64,000 nt of DNA. It comes from Metridium senile (Eukaryota > Cnidaria > Anthozoa > Actiniaria > Metridiidae). Shown in pieces: positions 44,486 through 54,994 of the stretch; within the stretch, counting starts at the first letter, position 1; the number at the start of each line of letters is the position of its first letter. The stretch lies in assembly GCA_949775045.1 (NCBI GenBank), contig OX459110.1:10797741-10861740 (forward strand), given 5' to 3'. The notes beneath the pieces were generated by a model. It was not told the DNA's origin. It saw nothing but the letters and a program-made list of their open reading frames with translations, and searched no databases. The translations under genes were made by a program, and so were the position numbers.

Positions 44486-45054
44486 ATATGTTTTATTTTA
44501 ATCTGTGTGTTGTTTTATGTCTATACAACAGAGTAAGAAAGATTACTTGTACATTGTGATAGGAGAGGCTCTTATTGATGTCTCTTATTCAAGGAGTGTT
44601 ACACCAACGTCCTTAACATCATCATGTGCCAGTCTTTTCACAGTGTTCAAGCCATGTTTTTTATTAGCATCAATTCATTTTATTACTGTTATCGTTGAAC
44701 TGCAACTCCCGAAGTTTGATGTTTCAATTTGCAAACTAGCATTTTGTCCGCCGTCTATCAAAGTACTAGGAACTTCGGGTTCGCACTTCAACGATAATGG
44801 TAATAATTAGTTTGCATTTAATACTTATAATAACAAAATAGCATGGTTCAAGTCTCAGTCGATTAGTAAATGCAGAATTGAAATGTGACCTGGGTGGAGT
44901 AAGAGCATAAAGGTGCTGGGGGTTATAACATTGGACAGCTACACCATGCATTTTGCATTTTTGTTGTATCCCATGTAACAATCCAATCCTCTACCCATGC
45001 TGCATCTCAATTCTGTATTGGCGAATAGTCTTTTGGCTGGGCCTAGCTATGTTA

Positions 45055-45314
45055 TACACCTATTCAAAAATCGTTGTCACTGTCAAAGCTACAATCCACA
45101 CTATGAAGCCAGCAAAGGATGTTGGTATTTCTTCTCTTGTTATAGATTTATTAATAGCAAATTTTGGTTGTAAATGTTTGTGTCATATGACCATGACAAA
45201 CTGTTTCAAATATAACGTGTAATAAATCAACAAATTAAGTTCATGCTATCAACATCCTTTGGGTCAGTTGACTGTAGCTTTAGTTAAGACTGTGGTTTTT
45301 GAAATAGGTTTGTA
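45055..45314. mobile_element. MITE (acacctattcaaaaatcgtt family, copy 2)
   Basis: TA-cacctattcaaaaatcgttg + gccagcaaaggatgttggta + tttcttctcttgttata mirrored by caacatcctttgggtcagtt ... tttttgaaataggtttg-TA. It is the most diverged of the three copies. Confidence 0.85.
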
Positions 45315-45466
45315 TCCATCAAACAAGACTGACTAAACAGTTGTATGGTTTGCCAAAGGAGATATCTTGCAGAAGTCAATGGGAATATAGACTAACATCA
45401 AGTAAGTCATCATTTTGTATTTGTGTTATTCAATGCAACTTATTGTTGAAGTGTGACTGCAGTTCA

Positions 45467-45629
45467 CAGGGGAGGATCCAGGGGTAGTGAAGGGGGTGGC
45501 TAGCCACCCCCTCTATGGACCAGTTCAACGCTTTCGCCTCGGAAAGGCTCCTGCTGTCAGGAAATAGTAATATATATATATATATACCCCTAGCCACCCC
45601 CCTTTCAAAAATTCTGGATCCGCCACTGG
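45467..45629. mobile_element. MITE with CAGgGGmGGATCC termini
   Basis: caggggaggatccaggggta ... aaattctggatccgccactg, flanked on both sides by gttca. A second inverted motif (gggggtggctagccaccccc) lies inside. CAGNGG ends recall hAT elements, though the duplication here is five bases. Compare 62400-62569. Confidence 0.7.
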
Positions 45630-45789
45630 TTCATCTGTAGACATCCAGATCCCAATGCCTGTCAATCAAACCATCTATGTTTGTGTGATTGGTTGACATT
45701 TTGGTTTTCAGATGAGGGACACATTTAAGCAATATGAATGATAATATAATATATAGAATTGAATTTGTTGCAATTATTAATTTTTTTCA

Positions 45790-48540
45790 TGGTGGGCTTC
45801 CTGTGGTTTGTGGAAAATATATTAAAAAATAAACTTTAGTTTTTTGACAAAAACCTTATATTTTCTAAAAGCCCTATGCAAGACCTTTGCAAATATGGTT
45901 TTACTTTTTTAAGATTTGCTCTGGTTGTGGAGAAACTCGATCATTGACTTTCGAAAAAGTTGGTCGGAAAGTTGAAATTGTGGGCTTCCTGTGGTAAGGA
46001 TGGCGATTTTCGGGTTTCCTGTGGTAAAATAAAATGCCTTATTTCTCGCTAAAATTATTTAAAAAATAGAATTTGTTTCTGGATAATAACAAAGATCTTG
46101 CAGTGTACATGTTGTCATATAATTTTCCTTTTAAATAAATGATTGGAATTACATAAAAAATAAAAAAATTTCTTTCATAATTTTTAACAAAATCGACTAA
46201 AATATCGAAAACAAATAAAAAAAAGTAAAAATCGACGTCTATCATGATGAGAAATAAGAATTTACGGAAAATATTGTTTATCGAGAAATTACATTTTCGA
46301 CATTTTTTTGCAAAAAACGCACTAAAATCGACGAAAAATTCATTTTTTCAAAAACCTAAAAATATAAATTAAACTTTTAATTTACATAAACAGAATACAG
46401 ACAACTAAGGAAAACCGCTTTGTCTGGCGTTTTGGGGCTTTTTTAATACTTTTTTCAGCTATAAATTAGCTAGAACACGTGGAAAAAGGCACAGGAAGCC
46501 CACTTTCGCGCATTCGCCCTTTGCAAGCATTTTTCTCCTAGAAAAAAATACTTAATAAAACCAAAACATACATTAAATTAAAGCTTAGGAAAAGCTTTAA
46601 ATCGCTGCATTAAAAGAATTTCAAAATCTATTTTAATTGCGGAGAAATAAACCTCGAAATTTGAAAGGCTCAAAAACGCGTTTTTCGAGTTTGCCTCAAA
46701 AATCGTCATTTTTCAAACTGCTTTATTTGTAATGAAACGCATATCGTTGGAAAGCTTATACTCATGGCTAAAAGAATCTGGACTTAGTTTTTCGTATTTG
46801 GATATTATTAATATTTTATTAAAGAAAAAAGAAATTGACAAGGAACGCCTGCAGCTTGCGCACCAGAATTCACCTTTTTGCGCTGTTTTCATACTTTTAA
46901 AATGCTGATTAAAACCAAACTCGGTCAGAAGATAGTTTGTATAAAGCTACGTTTGATGGTGAAAACAAATTTTCAAAAACTATTTTTCAAAGTACCTTTT
47001 CGAACGTTGATTTAATGGTCAAATATGTTTTGCGATACATGTAAACAAACCACAGGAAGCCCGCCAGTTGACAATACGAACGAATAATAAAGTTCTGGTT
47101 TTTCGGGTTTTTTTCTATCAAATCTTTGGAAAACTAAACTTTTTATTCAATGAATCTACTTAGTTTTTCACGAGCTTTAAAATGATGTGTTTTTTGTTTG
47201 AAAAGAGTTGCGCGTTTTTGAGATATCAAGAAAGTGGCTCAAATCCTTACTTTTTTTTGTCCGAAAAGGTGTGATAAAAGTATGGATTTGAAAACCACCG
47301 CAAGCATGTAAAACTTGGAAGCAATTTTCTTAATATCTCAAAAACGAGATTACTTTCAGAGTCAAACTTTATACCATTTTAAAGAGCTTTAAAACCTCTA
47401 TAAATCTATCAAATAAAATGTTTGCTTTTAATAAGATTTATTAGAGAAAATTGATAAAAACTAACATTTTGAAAATCGATCGAATCCGTCGACATTCTAA
47501 AATTGCGGGGTTCCTGTGGCACTGAAACCATTTCATGAAACTGGCTCGTTTTAAGTGGAAAAAGCTTAAAAATGCCAAATAAAACGACTTTCACGATTTT
47601 TTCTGTCATATAATTATAGAATTAAAGAGTATTATCAATTTTTTGAACTAAAAAAAACCCCGAGTTTTTCGTCGATTTTTGGCATTTTTAGCCAAAAAAT
47701 AAAATTTTTTAAAACACAATTTTTCTTGATATTCTTATTATTTATAGTGTAAAATGAATGTACAGAGATTTCTGCTTTGATCTGATGCGATTTCGTGGAG
47801 TTATAAACGATTTTTCAGATTGCTTTAATTTACCACAGGAATCCCGAGATTTCTATTTTCGACCAACTTTTGCGCAAACTTCGTTGTCATTTTTCTTATC
47901 AATAAAGCAGGTTATTACAAAATCAAAACCATATTCTAAGAGAGCTTGAAGAGTACTTTAAGAATATATTAGTTTTTTTCAAAAAAAGTAATTTTATTTT
48001 TGAGTATTTTTTTTAGCTCACCACAGGAAGCCCAAAGTTCTAACGAATTTTTTTCGAAAAACAAAACTTCGTTTTTTGTGCAAATTTTTGCATTATCTGA
48101 AAGCTCATATTCAACTTGATATGAATAACATTTTTTTGAATTTTTTTAATGGTTTATTTCCAGGAAATTGACTACTTTGTGTATAACAATTTCCGACCAG
48201 TTAGCTCACCACAGGAAGCCCAAATTTCTAACGAACATTTTTGGAAAAACAAAACTTCGATTTTTTTCGTAAATTTTTGCATTATTTGAAAGCTCATATT
48301 AAACGTTATATGAAAATAGTTTTTTAGAATTTTTCTGGTGGGTTTTTGCAGGAAAATACCCACTTTGTGTATGGCAATATTCTACCAGTAAGCTTCAGCA
48401 CAGGAAGCCCAAAATTGTAACGAAAACTTTTCGGAAAAAAAAACTTCGATTTTTTTACCAATTTTTGCATTAAATCAAAGTTCATATTCAAATTAATGTG
48501 AAAATACATTTTTTGAATTTTCCTTATGGGTTATTTGCAG
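45790..48540. repeat. Old ~190-bp repeat field with recurring CACAGGAAGCCCA word
   Basis: The word (either strand) occurs near 45794, 45982, 46012, 46490, 47051, 47507, 47833, 48021, 48209 and 48398. The last four are 188-189 bp apart and head three clear tandem units: ccacaggaagcccaaa, aacaaaacttcg, tttttgcattatctgaaagc, tttatttccaggaaattgac. Earlier units are diverged and partly inverted. A 63-codon frame at 47758-47949 and others are repeat by-products. Confidence 0.75.
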
Positions 48541-49348
48541 GAAATTCACTACTTTGAGTATGACAATTTCCTACCAGGCGTTCTTGGCAGGGTAGCATCA
48601 TGTTCTACCAGGGGTTCCTTGCGGCAGTTCACAAAGAAGACGCGGGAAATCAATGGAGACGTTGGAGCGGTTTTTCTTGAAATAAACGCGAAAAAGACTG
48701 TAATCAAGTGCTATCACAACCCCAGCAAGGTAATACATTGTTGTTTATTGCACTGCTAGCAGTATTTTCCATCATTTGACATCGTTTAGTGAAATAATGT
48801 ACATTTCACATCACATGCTCATTTCATGTTCATCGTCAATTGTACACCAAATTCCTACGTTAAATATCTGATATTTTAACTTCAAACAAGACTTGATTCC
48901 TTGCAAGTAAATACACAGTGTTTGAGAATAAGTTTTCAGTGATTTTTAATCTTCAAATATCTCTATTTTGAGCAAATTGTGTTGTAAAACTTTAATATTC
49001 AAATGTGTTAGCTTGGTGTAATCTTACCTCATTCATTATTCATGAACACTTGTATATATTAAAGCTGCTTCAAGGCTTTACTGTGGCCAAGTGTAGAATA
49101 GCTTGTATATATAATACCTTGTTATATACCGGTACCTGTTGACAAAGACTGTAGACTATATATACTGCAATGAACCATGAATAACTAAATACCTTCAGAC
49201 AGTAATATTCAATGTATCATATATCTTGATTTGTTTGTTTCTATTATTTCCAGATTCTAACCAGGCATAGTGTATTAACTGGACATCAATACTGGTATGT
49301 CGTGGTGATCGTAATTGGTGATGCGGGAGTAATGAATCAAATCAGAAA
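48541..49348 (+). CDS. Candidate spliced gene fragment: two internal exons, family unknown
   Basis: Exon 48541-48729 follows ttatttgcag and ends cagcaag|gtaata (63 codons, phase 0 both sides). It reads EIHYFEYDNFLPGVLGRV ... FTKKTREINGDVGAVFLEIN. Exon 49254-49348 follows an excellent acceptor (ttctattatttccag) and ends atcagaaa|gtaaga. It continues in frame with ILTRHSVLTGHQYWYVVVIV and then IGDAGVMNQIRK. The joint reading is stop-free and polar/hydrophobic in a protein-like way. No further exon was found upstream, where the 190-bp repeats contain copies of this exon's first ~35 bases with their acceptor, or downstream. I recognise no family; it could be a real gene or a degenerate one. Confidence 0.33.
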
Positions 49349-49588
49349 GTAAGAAACGAACAACAATATGAATGATAAATACATTTGACTAAAGTACAGA
49401 CATGAGAATTACCAGTCAATGTCGATATAATACCCATAAGTACCAATCCATAAAGCAATGTGATATTGTATTTTTTATCTTGTGTTATGGTTCAGAGTTA
49501 GAACTTGTTTCCTGTTGATTGTCTGCACTTTATTCAATGTTTGTGATATCACACACTCAAGCACGGAGACTTCAGCCATGCCATTGCA

Positions 49589-49926
49589 GTGGGGAGGGTG
49601 GGGTAAAGAATATATACATTGTATAAGGTCACAATCAGACTAGCGCTAGGGCTTTGCTTGCTTGAGTATATAATCTGTTTACTTAGTGCGAAATGCTAGA
49701 ATTTTCAAAAGAACCGCAGCAGCGTCCAAGCGTACTCTGTACCATGTTTTACCTGTGCTAAGTAAATGATAGTAATTGGCTTAAAGTTATCATAAGCAAA
49801 CTCGCTCAAAGCAAAGCATAAGCGCTGGTCTGACCGCGACCTTATTATATACTGTAGTTAGTACATTTGCTAACTATATAATAATGCCAATGATGTATAT
49901 ATTCTTTACCCCACCCCTCCCCCACT
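49589..49926. mobile_element. Nested inverted-repeat MITE (cagtggggagggtggggta)
   Basis: cagtggggagggtggggtaa + agaatatatacat at the left is mirrored by atgtatatattctttacccc + acccctcccccactg at the right. A second, inner pair (ataaggtcacaatcagacta gcgct ... agcgctggtctgaccgcgac cttat) lies inside at 49622-49852. Confidence 0.85.
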
Positions 49927-50058
49927 GTGTCTAGCTCTACATCAACCCTGTTACATTGTGACTATCAAATACAACATAGGATACATTTTAGATCAATAAA
50001 TGAGTCTTTATTGCAAATTTAGATCAGTACATTACATGGTTTAACTCTTTGTGCTTTA

Positions 50059-50344
50059 TACAGTCAATTCAAAAAACATTGTCGTCAAAATTGGCTTCAA
50101 GTCTACACGACTGGACCGAAATGTAGCATGGGTATTGCATTCAAAAAGATAATCATGAACAACAATTATATCTTTGAATCTTTGTTTGAGAGTTTTGAAG
50201 AAAAAAAGAATCGTTTTCGGCTTACCACGCACACTCAACCAACTAATTATGAATAATTCGCCGCAATTTCTACCCATGCTACCTTTCCGTCTAGTCGCGT
50301 AGACTTGAAGCCTATTGACAACAATGTTTTTTGAATTGACTGTA
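50059..50344. mobile_element. TA-flanked MITE (cagtcaattcaaaaaacatt)
   Basis: TA-cagtcaattcaaaaaacatt gtcgtcaa...ggcttcaagtctacacgact is mirrored by agtcgcgtagacttgaagcc...acaatgttttttgaattgac tg-TA (286 bp). No coding capacity. Confidence 0.9.
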
Positions 50345-50366
50345 TTTGTCAATTCAATTGATATTA

Positions 50367-50571
50367 GATAAACAGGTTCCCATTTAAATCTATACTTATG
50401 CAAATTTTGTTGATGTGTGCTAAACACACATATCAACCAATCAGAGAAGTTCACTTCAGAAATAATATACTTTGATTGGTTGATCTGTGTGTTTAGCACA
50501 CATCAACACAATTTGCAAGTACAACGTACGACAGTACGACAAGTACAGATTTAAATGGGAACCTGTTGATA
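50367..50571. mobile_element. Palindromic MITE, aacaggttcccatttaaatc TIR, GATA flanks
   Basis: aacaggttcccatttaaatc t...aaattttgttgatgtgtgct aaacacaca is mirrored by tgtgtttagcacacatcaac...agatttaaatgggaacctgt t. gata lies on both sides (50367-50370 and 50568-50571), a possible 4-bp duplication. Confidence 0.82.
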
Positions 50572-50854
50572 ATATAACTGCTTTTCTTTGACGTTCATAA
50601 TGTACTAAGTATCAACGTTTGCAATGTGTTCTTGCATTTTTCTCTTGTGTACATGACAGCAATACATCAGTCAGTCTTGATATTGGTGGGTGCAATGTTG
50701 ATAAACATTTTGTTTATAATCAATTACTCTTTACGTACCTCAATGTCCAGCTTACAAGTAGCAGGAAAACCCTTCAGCAGCCTTGTAATACATGTATTGT
50801 TTTCTGTATTCCTTCCACTATCCATTGCTGACTGATGTATTTCCATCTACTATG

Positions 50855-51152
50855 TACACCTATTTCAATAATCGTTGTCACAATCAAAGCTACAGTCCTC
50901 ACTCTGAAGCCTGCAAAGGATGTTGGTATTTCTACTCTTGTTAACGATATATTCAAAATATATTTTGGTTGTACGTGTATGTGTTATATAAACATAACAA
51001 GTTTTGCAGTGATAGAAGATGAAACAAATATTTATTTTAAAAGCCCGTAATAAATCACACGTTCAGTTCATATTACCGACATCCTTTGCAAGCTTTAGAG
51101 TGTGGTCTGTAGCTTCGGCTGGAACAACGATTTTTGAAATAGGCGTTTGTGT
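50855..51152. mobile_element. MITE (acacctatttcaataatcgt family, copy 3)
   Basis: The left arm tacacctatttcaataatcg + ttgtcacaatcaaagctaca + gcctgcaaaggatgttggta is almost identical to 36918-37202. The right arm catcctttgcaagctttaga ... gatttttgaaataggcg is diverged at the very end. Confidence 0.87.
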
Positions 51153-51656
51153 ACTTACTTCAAAGAAGGTTCACTGACAGAATGGATAAAAATTATATAA
51201 CTAGAGATAACTATGGGCTTACAAAATACTCCATAACATCTTGAGTAAAGGATTATAAACATCAACACTATTCCTTCATGTGCAACACATTATACCCAAG
51301 CATAGTTGCACGTTTCTGTTTTCAAAAACTCGCAATTTAAAACATATTTACCATTTCATTGGCCCTGTTGTTCAGATATGCAATTGCTATTTTCTCTGTC
51401 AAACTTTGTTGAAATGAGTACACATCTATATCAAAACAAGTTGTCAACTGTCAGTAGTTTCAAGAATGAGGGAAATTATGAGCATGCATCTATAGACACA
51501 AATAATTGAGGTGTTTACTATCATTATAATTCTTGCCAATAAAATTGAGGTTTTTGTTGACAGAGATATACTAAGCAATAATGCAACTATTTTGAACACC
51601 TCAATTATCTCGGTGTTTAGAAATATGCCTACGATTTCTCTCCATCTTGGAATGAT

Positions 51657-51805
51657 TAGAGTGAAGGCACTACCGGTATTAATCATTAATTCACAAAACA
51701 TATTGTCATGTCCAACAAGTGATTTTGAAACGGGCATAAAACAAAACACTACAGTTTAAGACTACTACAGTTTGTCTGACTTATGTTTCAAGTGCCTTCA
51801 CTCTA
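51657..51805. mobile_element. Short TA-flanked MITE (gagtgaaggcact)
   Basis: TA-gagtgaaggcactaccgg ... caagtgccttcactc-TA, 149 bp. The first six bases match the terminus of 5119-5266, so the two may be distant relatives. Confidence 0.72.
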
Positions 51806-52194
51806 CTGTTATTGACAACTTTATTATGAAAGATGTATATGACGTAGCCAATAGAAAACAAGCAGTTTATTTAATATAGTAAGTGTAGTAAAACAAACAC
51901 AACAATCATAGTTTCTAGTGCTGGGTATTGTCTGTGTTTGCTCTATTACATTTACAAGTATCAGTTTATCAATTAGAAGACAAACACTTTGGTATTGTTA
52001 GTGTTAAAAAAAGTGACACTTAGTAACACTTAGTGTTTGTGCTCTAATTGACTTATGTATAATATACATCTAAGACATTAATTAATGTAAATTGTTTAAT
52101 TGATTCAATAAAAGACTTTAATCTTGTGAAAATGCAGTTTAATTGTATGCCATCTCTGTAGGGTACACGCCCATTTGACTTTAAAAAAAAATAC

Positions 52195-52385
52195 CTCCCC
52201 GAGGCCCCACCAGTACCTAGTCTTACTACCTCACATTGACCAGTGCCTACGGCAATGCTTGCTGTCCCTACCAAAGCCAGCCTTTAAGACCATGATCAGT
52301 GAATCAATGGCACCACAAGTGTTGGAAGCCATCTTTGAGAATAGCAAACTCTCTACTTACTACCTCCCCCATAGGTTCATCCTGT
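52195..52385 (-). repeat. ~200-bp inverted duplicate, left copy (partner 54683-54885)
   Basis: The minus strand here and the plus strand of 54683-54885 align over ~190 bp: gatgaacc(c/t)atggggag..., cttccaacact, attgattcactgat, ctggctttggtagg. In the right copy one frame is open for ~51 codons (DEPMESAVSRAFDILSDGLQ ... VLKTGFGRNSKHCQAFTAL). In the left copy it is frameshifted. It may be a duplicated exon or long transposon ends; the family is not recognised. Confidence 0.65.
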
Positions 52386-53699
52386 GACATGCATATCAGC
52401 CACCTGGGTGGGGGTGAGTGCAAATATGATTGTTGGGGATAAACATACAAATGGTCAGTGAAAAAGAAATGACATAAGCTTTCATCAGAACATGTGATCA
52501 TGAAAACTACTAATACCGCTGCTACTATGACAACTAACTCTGACATTAATCCATAAACAAAACCCCTGCCATACTATATCACCCATGAACTTACTCCTGT
52601 TTATAACACCCCTTTATAAATGAATACATTTCATCACTACCCATATTAAAATGAATCATTAACAACTCAGAAAAACAAAAATAGAAATACCTTGAATGAA
52701 TTAAGTGGGTTGAAAATGATGCTGTAAAATAGCCGTACCATTACCATGGAAACATGATTGTTCTTAATTATGCCGTAGTTATCATAAATCAACATACTAT
52801 GTAGTACCATTGTCGTAGGTATGAATTATTCGAGTACCACAATGATGTTAATGTTTGCCGGTTGTCTTTTTGACATATGATTACTATGGTTACCGGATAT
52901 TATCTCAAATGCTGTTACTATGGTTACTGAATTAAGCAAAGATTAATCTACAATAATCTAATGCTATGGTTATCGAAGTAAACAAAGTTTAACTACAGAG
53001 ATTCCATTTACAATCCCAATACATGTACAAAAGTAGATGAAATATGCTGTCATTCACAGTGGACATCGCTTCCTGTAAAATTTCTGACAATGTATAAAAT
53101 ATAATTGAGTGATTTAACAAACTGTCTTGAAAATAATTTGTGGCCAAATTATTGCAAAAACCTTAATAAGACTGATAATTAAATTCCTACTGGCAATCAA
53201 TACTGAAAAACTTCCAAACAACAGAAAGTCTTTGAAAATAATAAACAAAAACAAAAAAATCTGTAACCAAGATTAAAACAGAAATTGAAAAATTAATATA
53301 AATGAAAAGTTAAGTGAATTGAAAAATAAAATACTGATCAATTATTTTTGCCTAATGATTTGTCTTTTGATACAAAATTATTAAATATATTTTCCTAAAA
53401 TAATCTTCTTCAAAAAAAAACCTTATATATCCTAATATTAATCTATTATTGATGACAGTCCACTGTAAATGGCTGCAATGATCATAAATTATGTCTATAC
53501 CAAGCTGGAGAGTGTCTAACATTTATAGTGAAAATAATTTAAAAATTTCTCAAGAACTCTTCACTAGTGACGAAATTGAAGACCAATTGATAGCCAGATA
53601 GCCGTTCCATTTGTGCATTTATGCATATCCATTTATGTATACGTACTGCATCCTGATTAGCCGTTTGAGAAAATGAAAGCACTCTATAAATTAAACATG
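52386..53699. other. Intergenic between the inverted duplicates, no gene seen
   Basis: AT-rich. 52730-52990 contains scattered taccatggttac-like words (ctatggttaccgg, ctatggttactga, ctatggttatcga) suggesting a faint short-period repeat. No transposase-like or other frame. Confidence 0.45.
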
Positions 53700-53893
53700 T
53701 TGATGGATGGATTGATTGGTGGATGGATGGATTGGTGGATTGATTGAAGATGAATTGATGGTTTGGTTGGCTGCATGTTGATTGATTGGTTGGTTGATGG
53801 ATTGATTGATTGATGGATTGCCTGATTGATTGATTGTTGGATGAATTGATTGAGTGATGAATGTATTGCCTGATTGATTGATTCATTGATTGG

Positions 53894-53926
<33 letters not shown>

Positions 53927-53935
53927 GCTGGGTTG
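53700..53935. repeat. (GATT/GATG)n microsatellite
   Basis: ttgattgattgattgatgga-type tetranucleotides with ggttggtt interruptions. Ser/Asn/Gln/Ile frames on the minus strand are artefacts. Confidence 0.93.
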
Positions 53936-54682
53936 ATTTGTTAAATATTACTTATGAAAAGCAGACTTTCGAAATTATTACGTAATTATTGAGAGGATCT
54001 CATCAACTTATAAACTATGAAATTATAATCTCATTAATGTTAGAAATGTGATAAGAAAATTTCAACACAATTAAATGAATAAGATATAAAAAATAAAATT
54101 GATATGAAAAATATGTAAATGATTTTGGAAGGATATCTAGTAGTTTTGCATAAGTGACAATATATCCGAAAATAATTTTCAATATGTATATAGTTTTGCA
54201 TATAATCAAAGAAAGTTTCTTAATTTTTAAGTAACACATTTTAGATTCCATTAATTTTGTTCTTGGTAGTGAATTCTCATATATTCCACTGTAAAAAATG
54301 AATGAGAGAGTTGTTTGACAATACATTTTATGTTGCTATAGCTAAACTATAGCTCCTACTAAAAGTATCATCCGGCCATCTGTATTCCGACTATACTGTT
54401 AATTCCTACATGTAGTTCCTATATTGCCATCATAAATTGCCGTTCGAATATATCACTAGTGAAGAGAACACAACACCACTTAATTCAAACTAGGTTCCTA
54501 GTTTTATAATCCCTTGTTAGTTAATAATTGCATTTTAATAGCAGCAGGTCTGAAATGTATTCTATGATCACACGTTCTAAATCCAACCAATGGCATTCCA
54601 TTTCAAAGTACATAAGCATGGTTATTCCTGTATTCATATTTACACTAACCTTGACCCTTCAGCTGATATGCATGGCATTTAG

Positions 54683-54885
54683 ATGAACCCATGGAGTCAG
54701 CAGTAAGCAGAGCGTTTGACATTCTCTCTGATGGCCTCCAACACTGTAATGGAGGTGTCATTGATTCACTGATAGTGGTCTTAAAGACTGGCTTTGGTAG
54801 GAACAGCAAGCACTGCCAGGCATTTACTGCTCTGTGAGGTAGCTTGACTGTGGTACTGGCAGGACCTCGTGGGAGGTATGGTGTT
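54683..54885 (+). repeat. ~200-bp inverted duplicate, right copy
   Basis: Partner of 52195-52385. It holds the longer stop-free frame of the pair, so it is the better candidate for an original exon. No clear splice sites at its borders. Confidence 0.6.
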
Positions 54886-54994
54886 TTACTTTACAATAGT
54901 TGATACTTACAATATGATATAATATAGAGTTGCAGCAGCAGATAACAAACATCATATCAATAATATCATTGGAGAACCACTAATTAGTGTTTAG

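Noticed and set aside
52195..54885. Complete 2.7-kb DNA transposon
   Set aside because: No transposase frame and no clear target duplication outside the inverted segments; left as an inverted duplicate.
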